DNA of 64,000 nucleotides from JANQIO01 sp038746745. Its GTDB lineage: Bacteria > Pseudomonadota > Gammaproteobacteria > Pseudomonadales > Halieaceae. Under the pieces are notes generated by a model. That model saw only the letters and a program-made list of their open reading frames with translations, did no database searches and was not told the origin of the DNA. Made by a program: the position numbers and the translations under genes. Below, in pieces: positions 45,206 to 53,327 of the stretch (positions are counted from its first letter, which is position 1; each line of letters begins with the position of its first letter). The stretch covers positions 37,882 to 101,881 of the forward strand of contig JBCDKJ010000004.1 in NCBI GenBank assembly GCA_038746745.1, in the 5' to 3' direction.

Positions 45206-48200
45206 CCGAAGACAGCAACGACTCCAGCGCGTCTACCGCATCGTTGAAATGCTCTGCGAGGATTTCAGTGTCTCGGTCTGCGTTGGTGATATCTCCGAGT
45301 TTCCACTGATTTTCACAGCGTCGGCAGTGATCGCTTAGCGCCTTTGCACCCACATTCAAGCTCATGGACTTGATGGCGTGGGCTCCTGCACTCAAAGCAT
45401 TGGCATCGCCCGCTGCCTCACGCAGTTCTTCCAGCTTGCGTTCACCATCAACGCGGAAGTTGCCCACCACTGTCTCCAACAGCGCATTTCCCGTACTGGT
45501 TTCGATACTGCGAATATTGTCCAGTGCCTTCGCATCCAGCAGGTCGCTTAGCTCACGCTTCACAGCGTTGTCTCCCTGCGGCGGCGCGACTTCACCAACA
45601 GGTTGGAAATAATTGCGAAGCAACGAGTTCAGCTCTTCCGTGGAATAAGGCTTGAATAAGATGCGATCCATACCCGAGGCGTAACACCGCTCTTTCTCGC
45701 TTTCCGTCTTGCCCGCTGTTAAGGCAACCACCGGTATACGTCGACCATCATTCTGCTGCGCCTCATAGCGGCGGATGTGACGGGTGGCTTCAAAACCATC
45801 CATCACTGGCATCTGGCAATCCATTAGCACTAAATCAAAAGACTCACGCTGGAACATCTCCACCGCCACCTCACCCTGATTGGCAATCACCACCTGGCAG
45901 CCAAAGGATTCGAGCATGGCTTTAGCGATCTCCTGATTAGCCACGATATCTTCTACCAGAAGTATGCGCTGCTCATACCGCATAAGGGTAGGCAGAAAAC
46001 TCTGCTCGGACTCTTCTCCCTCTGAGCGCGCCGTCCGCAAATCACCAAGCAGCGTGTTCAGGCGCAACGGCTTCATGGTATGCGGGATGTGTACCAGCTC
46101 ATCCGGTACTCCGACGCCGGACAGGGGCGTTACCAGCATCACGGTGGTGAGGGGGTCATCTGACAGATTTGCCACCTGAGTTATCTCTGCTGCGCCATAT
46201 AAGCTGCCCACGTCGATCAGAATGACCCGCGCCTGCTCAGCTACCGCGGTAAGCTCCTCGACTGACGTGCAGTCACGCACCCGCAAGCCCAGCGCTTCAA
46301 GTTGACCGGCGAACATGGCGCGCGTCTCCGGTACGGGTGCGACCACTTCGGCATAACAACTTGCCAGGTCTCCGACTGCCAATTGCTCGGCGTAAATCGG
46401 CGACTCACTAAAACTCAGGGCCACGCTCATCGAGGTACCGATGCCAACACGAGAGGTCACGTCCAGTTCGCCGCCCATTAAGTCGATCAACTGCTTGGCA
46501 ATGGACAGCCCCAGACCGGTGCCACCAAACTGACGGGTGGTAGAAGTGTCGGCCTGAGAAAACGCTTCAAACACCCGCTGCACAGTTTCCTCGCCCATGC
46601 CGATGCCAGTGTCCTCCACCTGAATCTCCAAATCCAAGTGGCGCTCCCAGTGCATTCTTTCACGCACGATCAGATTCACACTGCCTCGCTTGGTGAACTT
46701 GATGGCATTGCTCAACAGGTTCTGCAGTATCTGCCGCAAGCGCACCGGGTCGCCATATAGCTGCCGGTCAAGCCTGGGCTTAACGATCACGTTCAGTTCC
46801 AATCCCTTGGCCTGGGCAAGCTCCCCGTACAGGTAACAGAGATTTTCGACCATTTCTCGCAGATTGAAGGTGGTTTCTTCCAGCTCCAGTTTGCCTGCCT
46901 CGATTTTGGAGAAATCGAGAATGTTGTCGATCAGGCCCAGCAGTTCGTTAGCAGAGACATGCGCAGATTCAGCAAAGTTTTGCTGTCGCTCACTAAGCCC
47001 AGAGTGCAGCAGCAAGTCGGTCATGCCCAGCACGCCATGCATCGGCGTACGAATTTCATGGCTGAGCGCAGCAAGAAACTCACTTTTGGCCTGGTTGGCT
47101 TGTTCGGCTTCTTGTCGGGCTTTGCCCATTTCCTCTACGGCTTCCTGCAGCTTTTCATTCGAGCGGCGCAGATCCAGGGTGCGTGCGCGGACGTCGCCTT
47201 CCAACTGGGTTTGATACTGCAACTGCTCGCGCGCTTTCAGGCGCTGCCGGTATACCACCAGACCCAGCAGCAACAATGCCGCTGCAAAGTACGCGATAAA
47301 CGCCCACAGGGTGAGATAAAAAGGCGGATTCACCTTTATGCGCAGCGCCAGGCCCTCAGGGCTCCACACCCCGTCCGGGTTTGATCCCTGAACACGCAAC
47401 ACAAATTGACCGGGTGGCAGCTTGGTGAAATCGATGCTGTTCCGATTGCCCAACTCTACCCAGTTTTTGTCCAAACCCACCATCTGGTAGCGATACTGGT
47501 TGCGCTCCGGCGCGCGAAAGTCCAGCGCCGCAAAGGACAGGCCAAACAAATAATCATCCGGCTGGAGTTCGATGTAATCCAAGTCGTTATAGGGCTTGTC
47601 GAAAAAAATCTGCTCGTTGCCAAGGGAAACTCGCGTTAACGCCATCTTCGGTGGGACCGCAGGCTTTCGCATTTCCTTCGGATCAAAGATGTTCAGCCCT
47701 GACGTACCACCAAAATACAGCAGTCCATTCTGGTCGCGGAATGATGCGCCAAAATTCAGATCATTGGATTGCAGACCATCGTCGGCCGTAAAGTGTTTTA
47801 CGTCTTTGAGATCATGGTTGTAGCGCGTGAGTCCGCCCGAGGTGGCCAACCATATGTTGCCCTCGTCATCACCCTGAATCGCATACACGTTGTTACTGGG
47901 GAGGCCGATGTTCGACTGAAAGTGCCTGACTTTCACGCGCGACATTTTTCGATCGACGGGCTCCCACATATACAGGCCGCCGCCATTGGTGCCGATCCAA
48001 AGACGGGCTTTCTGATCCTCATAAATAGAGAAGACCGTTTTTTGTGGCAGCGTTCCTGGTAGGTTTTCCTCGTAGGCAAAGTTACGGAATGTCCGCGTGT
48101 CGTAGTCGAAACGGCTGAGCCCTTTGTTAGTGCCTAACCAAAGATCACCGCTGCGTTCCTGATAGATCGCCATGACAGAGTTATGCCCAAGCGTCGACGG

Positions 48201-49682
48201 ATCATCGTCATTGTGCATAAAGCTCTGGAATTCAGACTGCCCTGCAAACAAAACGTTTACGCCGCCAGAGAAAGTACCTACCCAGATATTGCCGAAGCTG
48301 TCTTTGTAGATACTTGTGATTTGATCGTCGCTGATGGGGTGGTCGTAGCCTTCACCTTTTCCATAGCTCTCTGATCGCTCGGTTACCAAGTCGACGTAAG
48401 TAAGCCCCGACTGAAATGTTCCAACCCAGACACGACCATTAACAGGCAGCAAAGCGGTTATTGGTTTTTGCTCAAAGTCTCCAAAAGCATATGCTAGCTC
48501 ATACGAATCACTGAAACTTACAAGTCCAGCAGAAGTTCCAACAAAGACGTGGCCATCAGCGCTCGAAGCAACACTTAAAATATTTGAGGACTTCAAGCCA
48601 GCAAATTTATCAATCCGAGATATCGCTGATTCCACGCCAAGGTACATTCCAGAATAACCTCCTGCCCACACTAACCCGGACTTATCCTGAGTGATGGAAT
48701 TGATCTGCAGGTTTCTGGAATCGATACCTCTTATTGAGATTTGCGAAATAGATGAAAGACTTGAATCGACAAGAGCCACTCCTGATTGAGCGGCTATCAA
48801 AATATCGCCATCTGATGTTTCAACAATTGAGTTCACACCGATTAATGGCGTTTGTATCTCTGAGTCATCGGACCGGAAAAAGCCGAAATGAACGACTTTC
48901 CCGTTGCTAGATACCTTATAAAGACCTGAATCGAGAGTACCGATGAAGACGCTATCCTCAGCATCAACGTAAATCGACTTGATTCTGTCGGAACCTATTG
49001 TATGGAACGCTTCAGTGGTGCTCGCATACCTCTTATAGCTTCCCTGCTCTACATTTAGCGTTAAAACACCACCACCATATGTTGCTACGTAAGTTACGCC
49101 GTTGCGCCCAGTAACCACGGATGACACAGGAATATCTCTGGCAAGCTCACGATAGCCGCCAACATAGTGCTTAAATGTCTTTGATTTAGTATCAAAAAGA
49201 CTGACGCCACCGTCCGTGTATCCCAACCAAAGAGCTGTGGGTGATGCTTTGCTTATCGTCCGAATGCTGTTCGAAAGTGGGGACCGAAGGAGATCCTCAG
49301 AAGCTAGAAGAGCAGTGAAAGAACTACTAGACCTATCAAAATAATTAAGACCACCTCCCTGCGTTGAAAACCAGAGCCCATTATCTTCGTCCTCTACCAC
49401 ACCGGTGAGGTGGTCATTTCTCAAAGAACGAGGGTCATTTACATCGGCACGAAATACTAGATTATTGTCTCCATCAAAACGATTTAAACCCTCCTGGGTA
49501 AGAATCCATAAGAAGCCATCTTTATCTTGGTAGACAGTGTTGACGCCAACTTGACTTAGTTCGCTCGTTAAATCGGATTGGGAAAATAAGTACTTGTGGG
49601 AATGGCTGCTAGCTAGCGCATCGGAGATCGCAGCGCAATAAAGAAAAAAAAGGCAAAAAAAATGGCGGCGTAGGTTTCCCAT
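45186..49682 (-). CDS. Giant hybrid histidine kinase with two-component propeller sensor, receiver and HPt
   Basis: 1498 aa. Signal peptide 1-24; periplasmic beta-propeller repeats 30-690 (Reg_prop type, many copies of WLGTNKGLSRFD-like blades); Y_Y_Y domain about 695-785; one membrane helix about 788-811; coiled coil 815-865; HisKA with His875 (ALSHEIRTPMHG); HATPase about 985-1095 (NAIKFT, DTGIGM, FGGTGLGLSI). A receiver-like domain of about 1115-1215 without clear acceptor follows, then a true receiver with Asp1288 (VLMDCQMPVMDG) and an HPt domain with His1435 (AHAIKSM). The full relay His-Asp-His is on one chain, so a separate output regulator must exist. The 5' third is visibly more AT-rich than the kinase part. 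It follows the small I9-like gene by 83 bases. Confidence 0.93.
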   Translation of the reverse strand: MGNLRRHFFCLFFLYCAAISDALASSHSHKYLFSQSDLTSELSQVGVNTVYQDKDGFLWILTQEGLNRFDGDNNLVFRADVNDPRSLRNDHLTGVVEDEDNGLWFSTQGGGLNYFDRSSSSFTALLASEDLLRSPLSNSIRTISKASPTALWLGYTDGGVSLFDTKSKTFKHYVGGYRELARDIPVSSVVTGRNGVTYVATYGGGVLTLNVEQGSYKRYASTTEAFHTIGSDRIKSIYVDAEDSVFIGTLDSGLYKVSSNGKVVHFGFFRSDDSEIQTPLIGVNSIVETSDGDILIAAQSGVALVDSSLSSISQISIRGIDSRNLQINSITQDKSGLVWAGGYSGMYLGVESAISRIDKFAGLKSSNILSVASSADGHVFVGTSAGLVSFSDSYELAYAFGDFEQKPITALLPVNGRVWVGTFQSGLTYVDLVTERSESYGKGEGYDHPISDDQITSIYKDSFGNIWVGTFSGGVNVLFAGQSEFQSFMHNDDDPSTLGHNSVMAIYQERSGDLWLGTNKGLSRFDYDTRTFRNFAYEENLPGTLPQKTVFSIYEDQKARLWIGTNGGGLYMWEPVDRKMSRVKVRHFQSNIGLPSNNVYAIQGDDEGNIWLATSGGLTRYNHDLKDVKHFTADDGLQSNDLNFGASFRDQNGLLYFGGTSGLNIFDPKEMRKPAVPPKMALTRVSLGNEQIFFDKPYNDLDYIELQPDDYLFGLSFAALDFRAPERNQYRYQMVGLDKNWVELGNRNSIDFTKLPPGQFVLRVQGSNPDGVWSPEGLALRIKVNPPFYLTLWAFIAYFAAALLLLGLVVYRQRLKAREQLQYQTQLEGDVRARTLDLRRSNEKLQEAVEEMGKARQEAEQANQAKSEFLAALSHEIRTPMHGVLGMTDLLLHSGLSERQQNFAESAHVSANELLGLIDNILDFSKIEAGKLELEETTFNLREMVENLCYLYGELAQAKGLELNVIVKPRLDRQLYGDPVRLRQILQNLLSNAIKFTKRGSVNLIVRERMHWERHLDLEIQVEDTGIGMGEETVQRVFEAFSQADTSTTRQFGGTGLGLSIAKQLIDLMGGELDVTSRVGIGTSMSVALSFSESPIYAEQLAVGDLASCYAEVVAPVPETRAMFAGQLEALGLRVRDCTSVEELTAVAEQARVILIDVGSLYGAAEITQVANLSDDPLTTVMLVTPLSGVGVPDELVHIPHTMKPLRLNTLLGDLRTARSEGEESEQSFLPTLMRYEQRILLVEDIVANQEIAKAMLESFGCQVVIANQGEVAVEMFQRESFDLVLMDCQMPVMDGFEATRHIRRYEAQQNDGRRIPVVALTAGKTESEKERCYASGMDRILFKPYSTEELNSLLRNYFQPVGEVAPPQGDNAVKRELSDLLDAKALDNIRSIETSTGNALLETVVGNFRVDGERKLEELREAAGDANALSAGAHAIKSMSLNVGAKALSDHCRRCENQWKLGDITNADRDTEILAEHFNDAVDALESLLSSESLQLG

Positions 49683-49765
49683 TCACCGCCATCTTACACT
49701 AGACAAACTGCCTTTACTGCTATGCGCAATTGAGCAATCTGGTAGAGCCTACATGTCAGTAGTGC

Positions 49766-50137
49766 TTAGTTAGCCCACCACCATCCCGCAACTTGCAGGC
49801 TGTCGGTTTCACTGATTGCTGTAACAGCGTCAGCAGCGCCGCTCTCTACCTCGGAAATGCGGCTTACGTCATCGCTGCGGCTGATCAGCTGCAGCTGATC
49901 TTCCGTCAACGTAGCCTCAACAACACCAAATGCAGTGGACTCACCGACTTGTCCGCCAACAGACGTTACAAGTTCCGTAACTGCGATTGCGTCAGTCACT
50001 GATAGAACATAAGGGGTAGCTTCTGTGGTCGCAATAGCGGCCTGCGAAGAGCGCAGCTCCGAAGAGCCAAAGAATGCCGCGCTTGCAATGCCTGCGATAG
50101 CAATAGATTTCACTGCTGACTTTTTGGAAATATTCAT
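49766..50137 (-). CDS. Small secreted protein resembling a stand-alone protease inhibitor I9 domain
   Basis: 123 aa. An N-terminal basic and hydrophobic signal sequence is followed by a likely cleavage near residue 33 (RSSQA). The mature part (PYVLSV, VTELVTSVGGQVGES, FGVVEATLTEDQLQLISRSDDVSRISEV) has the alternating strand-helix pattern and VGG/FG positions of subtilisin propeptides (inhibitor I9 family). No peptidase follows: the chain ends about 30 residues later in an odd aromatic tail, GWWWAN. AGGAG lies eight bases before the ATG. Located directly upstream of the hybrid kinase on the same strand. Function unknown; it could be a secreted protease inhibitor, a peptide precursor, or a relic of a subtilase. 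Confidence 0.75.
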   Translation of the reverse strand: MNISKKSAVKSIAIAGIASAAFFGSSELRSSQAAIATTEATPYVLSVTDAIAVTELVTSVGGQVGESTAFGVVEATLTEDQLQLISRSDDVSRISEVESGAADAVTAISETDSLQVAGWWWAN

Positions 50138-50568
50138 TACGTTCTCCTAACGGATAAAAATTTTCATAGGTTTACCACGCAAAAACGTGAACCCGTTCGC
50201 ACATTTCGATAGTGTTTTTGACACTGCTACTCGTACATGACCCATATGGGGCAAACACTTCTTCGAGGCGCAAAAAAGCTGCATTTAAAGGGTTTTCGCG
50301 CGCTTCACACTCGCGACAACAAACTTTTAGGCAGGCGTAGTCGGACTAATACGTAGACATACGTACGCGGATTCGGGCAATTGCCGCCTCACTCGCTCAC
50401 GACAGGGTTGGGACACGAAATACATCTCACGTTGCCAAACTCTTAGCGTGAAGTTCTTGCCTGCATACAAAACACGAGTTGCCGAAACGTCGCTATCTCA
50501 TGAAGAATCTGGCGCTTTAGTAAGCAACGTATATTTTCGATAACACTCACACTGCATCGACTTGAGAC
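50138..50568. other. 431-base divergent intergenic region upstream of the I9-like gene
   Basis: No gene seen. It contains several symmetrical motifs: CACG-N6-CGTG at 50176-50189, AGTGT-N5-ACACT at 50211-50225, and two TACGTA palindromes at 50350-50365. On the minus strand TTCACG and TATGAA, 17 bases apart just before the I9-like gene, could be a promoter. Its length and symmetry suggest regulated expression of one or both flanking genes. Confidence 0.45.
50350..50365. promoter_or_regulatory. Paired TACGTA palindromes
   Basis: TACGTA-GACA-TACGTA: two perfect 6-base palindromes ten bases apart centre to centre, about one helical turn. A candidate binding site for a dimeric regulator between the I9-like and tlpA-like genes. 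Identity of the regulator unknown. Confidence 0.3.
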
Positions 50569-51075
50569 ATGCTTACCTTTGCCCGGGCTTTAACTACTTT
50601 TACGCTTTGGTCTGCTGCCCTAAATTGTTGGGCCGGCACCATCAACACAGGCCAGTCTGCACCGCTATTTCAGTTACCAGTTCTAGCGAAAGCCAAGCAG
50701 GAGCTTGCGCTCGCTGAGTATCGCGGCAAGATCGTGTATGTAGACTTCTGGGCGTCCTGGTGTGGGCCATGCCGAAAATCGTTTCCTGCGCTGGATGTAT
50801 TGCGCAAGGACTACAACGCGCAGGGCTTTGAAGTGGTCGCCATTAGTGTTGATGACTATAAAGACGATGCGCTGGGATTTATGGAAGAACTGCCAGTGAG
50901 CTACCCGCTGGTCTGGGACCCGACTGGCACGGTTATGACAGCCTTTGGGGTGCTGGGTATGCCTACTGGTTTCTTGCTCGACAAGAACGGCGTTGTGCAG
51001 GCAGTGCATCCGGGTTTTCGCGACGGTGACGCAGAGAAACTGCGCGCAGAGATTCTAAAGCTGCTGGAAAGCTAG
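50569..51075 (+). CDS. TlpA/ResA-like periplasmic thioredoxin
   Basis: 168 aa. Signal peptide (ARALTTFTLWSAALNCWAG), then a thioredoxin fold with active site FWASWCGPCRKSFP and the cis-proline loop GMPTGFLLD. It should reduce disulfides in the periplasm, for instance in cytochrome c maturation or repair of oxidised proteins. The AhpC/TSA-type N-terminal strands (APLFQLPVLAKAKQELAL) fit the TlpA group. It is followed by an unrelated amidotransferase gene 36 bases later. Confidence 0.88.
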   Translation: MLTFARALTTFTLWSAALNCWAGTINTGQSAPLFQLPVLAKAKQELALAEYRGKIVYVDFWASWCGPCRKSFPALDVLRKDYNAQGFEVVAISVDDYKDDALGFMEELPVSYPLVWDPTGTVMTAFGVLGMPTGFLLDKNGVVQAVHPGFRDGDAEKLRAEILKLLES

Positions 51076-51111
51076 ACGGTCTATTTATACCGGCAGGTAT
51101 ACTCTGCCGCC

Positions 51112-51831
51112 ATGCGACTACTGCTGTTACAAATTCGTCACCTCCCCTCGGTTCGCGAAGAGGAGTACCAGAGCTTTTTGCGCTACTGCCGACTGGCACC
51201 AGAAGAGCTGGACGTACTGAATGTTTTCGATACACCCAGCTTCGGGCCGGAAGCGGTTGAGGGCTATGATGCATTACTGGTCGGTGGCGCCAGCGAAGCC
51301 AGTGTACTGGAGCCGGAAACCTATCCTGCGGTGCCTTACTGCGTTCGCTTGCTGCAGCACTGCGCTGACATCGATCTACCTGTGTTTGCTTCCTGCTTTG
51401 GTTTTCAATTGGCGGTGCTGGCCCTGGACGGCGACATTGTGCGCGACCAGCGCGATTTTGAGATGGGCACTATCCCCATTCACCTGCGCCCTGCCGCTGC
51501 AGACGATCTGTTGTTGCAGGATGTGACAGACGGTTTCCATGCAGTGGCGGTACATCGGGAACGTGCGCCGGCTTGCCCGGAGGGGGCAATTGAGCTCGCT
51601 TACACCGCCAACTGTTGTCACGCCTTTAAGGTTGAGGGCAAGCGCTTCTGGGCCTTTCAATTTCATCCCGAGGTGGATCGAAGCACCCTTGTAGACAGGT
51701 TGACCACCTATGCTGCTGCCTACACCGAAAATGCGACGCAGCTTAAACGCGTATTGGATGATGCTGTCGAAACACCGGAGTCTAATGCCCTCATGGGCAA
51801 GTTCGTCGACCGGGTACTCAGGACCCCGTAA
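51112..51831 (+). CDS. Class I glutamine amidotransferase domain protein
   Basis: 239 aa. The catalytic triad is readable: nucleophile Cys in ASCFGFQLAVLALDG, and His/Glu in FQFHPEVDR. It matches the stand-alone GuaA-like amidotransferase group whose acceptor is unknown. The family usually shows GxCxG around the nucleophile; here it is SCFGFQ, one position altered but with the cysteine intact. Its last 14 bases overlap the 3' end of the convergent enoyl-CoA hydratase gene. Confidence 0.82.
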   Translation: MRLLLLQIRHLPSVREEEYQSFLRYCRLAPEELDVLNVFDTPSFGPEAVEGYDALLVGGASEASVLEPETYPAVPYCVRLLQHCADIDLPVFASCFGFQLAVLALDGDIVRDQRDFEMGTIPIHLRPAAADDLLLQDVTDGFHAVAVHRERAPACPEGAIELAYTANCCHAFKVEGKRFWAFQFHPEVDRSTLVDRLTTYAAAYTENATQLKRVLDDAVETPESNALMGKFVDRVLRTP

Positions 51832-52576
51832 ACCGCGGCGGGCGCTTGTCCCGCTGAGCCGCGAAACCCTCCTGCAAATCATTCGACTCGGCACACTGCC
51901 GTGACAGTGCCATCGCAGTACTCATATCGATTTCACCGGCAGCGGCCTGCTGCAAAATGGCCTTCATGGCCTGCACCGCCAGCGGCGCCAGGCCGGCAAT
52001 ACGCTCTGTGGTCTCAGCGACCGCCGCTTCCAGGCGCTCAGGCGCTACCAGTTGGTCGAGAAAACCAATATCCAGCATGGCGTTGGCATCAAATTCTTCA
52101 GCCCCCACCAACAGGCGCTTCGCGAGGTTCACTCCCAATCGCTCTACAAAGCGATTGATCCCACTGATTGGGTAACACAGGCCAATACGGGCCGCTGGAA
52201 CCCGCAAGCGGCTGCCGTGAATTCCGATTCTGAAGTCGCAGCTCAAGGCCAGCTCTACGCCACCCCCAAACACGCTGCCATTGAGCGCACACACTGATGG
52301 AATGCGCACAGACGCCAACCGATCTGTTGTCTCCTGAAAAAAATCGCCGCTGATCTGTCCGCTTCCCAACTGGTGTAGTGCCGCGCCAGCGCAAAAGGTC
52401 TTATCGCCACGGCCCGTTACCACCAGTACGCGCAGGTCAGGATCGGATTCGATGGCATCCAGATGCTGTTGCAACCCCGACAGCTCAGCTTCCCCAAGGG
52501 CATTGTGTTTATCGGGGTTGTTGAGCACCAGGCGCGCAATATTGTCGTTGCGCTCAAACAGGATGTTGTCAGTCAT
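51818..52576 (-). CDS. Enoyl-CoA hydratase/isomerase family protein
   Basis: 252 aa crotonase. Oxyanion-hole segments GDKTFCAGAALHQLG and NGSVFGGGVELALSCDFRIG, with PAARIGLCYPISGINRFVERLG. The usual acid/base glutamate position (EIKLGIxPGxGG in hydratases) is occupied by IGLCYPISG, so it may be a hydrolase or isomerase rather than a hydratase. Single gene, convergent with the amidotransferase gene. Substrate unknown. Confidence 0.8.
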   Translation of the reverse strand: MTDNILFERNDNIARLVLNNPDKHNALGEAELSGLQQHLDAIESDPDLRVLVVTGRGDKTFCAGAALHQLGSGQISGDFFQETTDRLASVRIPSVCALNGSVFGGGVELALSCDFRIGIHGSRLRVPAARIGLCYPISGINRFVERLGVNLAKRLLVGAEEFDANAMLDIGFLDQLVAPERLEAAVAETTERIAGLAPLAVQAMKAILQQAAAGEIDMSTAMALSRQCAESNDLQEGFAAQRDKRPPRFTGS

Positions 52577-52659
52577 GGCGGCGAAGCATACAGCCTAGGC
52601 CGCTTGTGTCTAGCTGGCTCTGTGGCACCATGACGCCGTTGCCAGAGACAACCGAGGCC

Positions 52660-53235
52660 ATGACAACACGCTGCGACTGGTGCGGTACCGACCCCCTGTA
52701 TGTTCAATACCACGATACGGAGTGGGGCGTGCCGCTATACGACCAGCAGAGATTGTTCGAATTTCTGTTGTTGGAGGGCGCCCAGGCGGGCCTCGCCTGG
52801 ATTACCGTGCTGCGCAAGCGGGAGGGTTATCGGGCGGTATTTGATGGCTTCGACCCCGAAAAGATCGCCCGCTACAGTGACGCAAAACTTGAAAAGATCC
52901 TGACCGACGAGCGCATCATCCGCAATCGGTTGAAGGTTTACAGCGCACGCCAGAATGCGCGCGCCTTTCTCAAGGTGCAGGACACCGTGGGCAGCTTTTC
53001 GGATTATTTATGGCAGTTTGTCGATGGCACGCCCATTCAAAATCATTGGCGCAGCATGGCCGAAGTGCCCGCCACTACCCCACTGTCAGACGCCATCAGC
53101 AAAGACCTGAAAAAGCGTGGCTTTAACTTCGTCGGCAGCACGATTATTTACGCTCATATGCAAGCGACAGGAATGGTGAATGACCACCTCGTGAGCTGCC
53201 ACCGCTACGAAGCCTGTAAAGCGCTGGCCCGCTAG
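52660..53235 (+). CDS. tagA: DNA-3-methyladenine glycosylase I
   Basis: About 191 aa from the ATG at 52660, which has GAGG upstream; ATGs at 52630 and earlier are in frame but extend beyond the family N-terminus. Zinc ligands are in RCDWCG / YHDTEWGVP at the N-terminus and VSCHRYEACK at the C-terminus. The substrate pocket EGAQAGLAWITVLRKRE and HhH region are intact. It excises 3-methyladenine from alkylated DNA. Confidence 0.95.
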   Translation: MTTRCDWCGTDPLYVQYHDTEWGVPLYDQQRLFEFLLLEGAQAGLAWITVLRKREGYRAVFDGFDPEKIARYSDAKLEKILTDERIIRNRLKVYSARQNARAFLKVQDTVGSFSDYLWQFVDGTPIQNHWRSMAEVPATTPLSDAISKDLKKRGFNFVGSTIIYAHMQATGMVNDHLVSCHRYEACKALAR

Positions 53236-53257
53236 TGCGGCGCGGGGTATTATTCGC

Positions 53258-53275
53258 GAGTAGAAAAAAATACTC
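53258..53275. promoter_or_regulatory. Inverted repeat GAGTA-N8-TACTC before the tandem-TetR gene
   Basis: Five-base arms at 53258-53262 and 53271-53275, about 53 bases before the ATG at 53328. It could be an autoregulatory operator. The arms are short and chance occurrence is possible. Confidence 0.3.
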
Positions 53276-53327
53276 AAAAGTAGAACCCTAGAACTCAAGG
53301 TACTTGCTCGAGGCAATAGGGCCGGCC

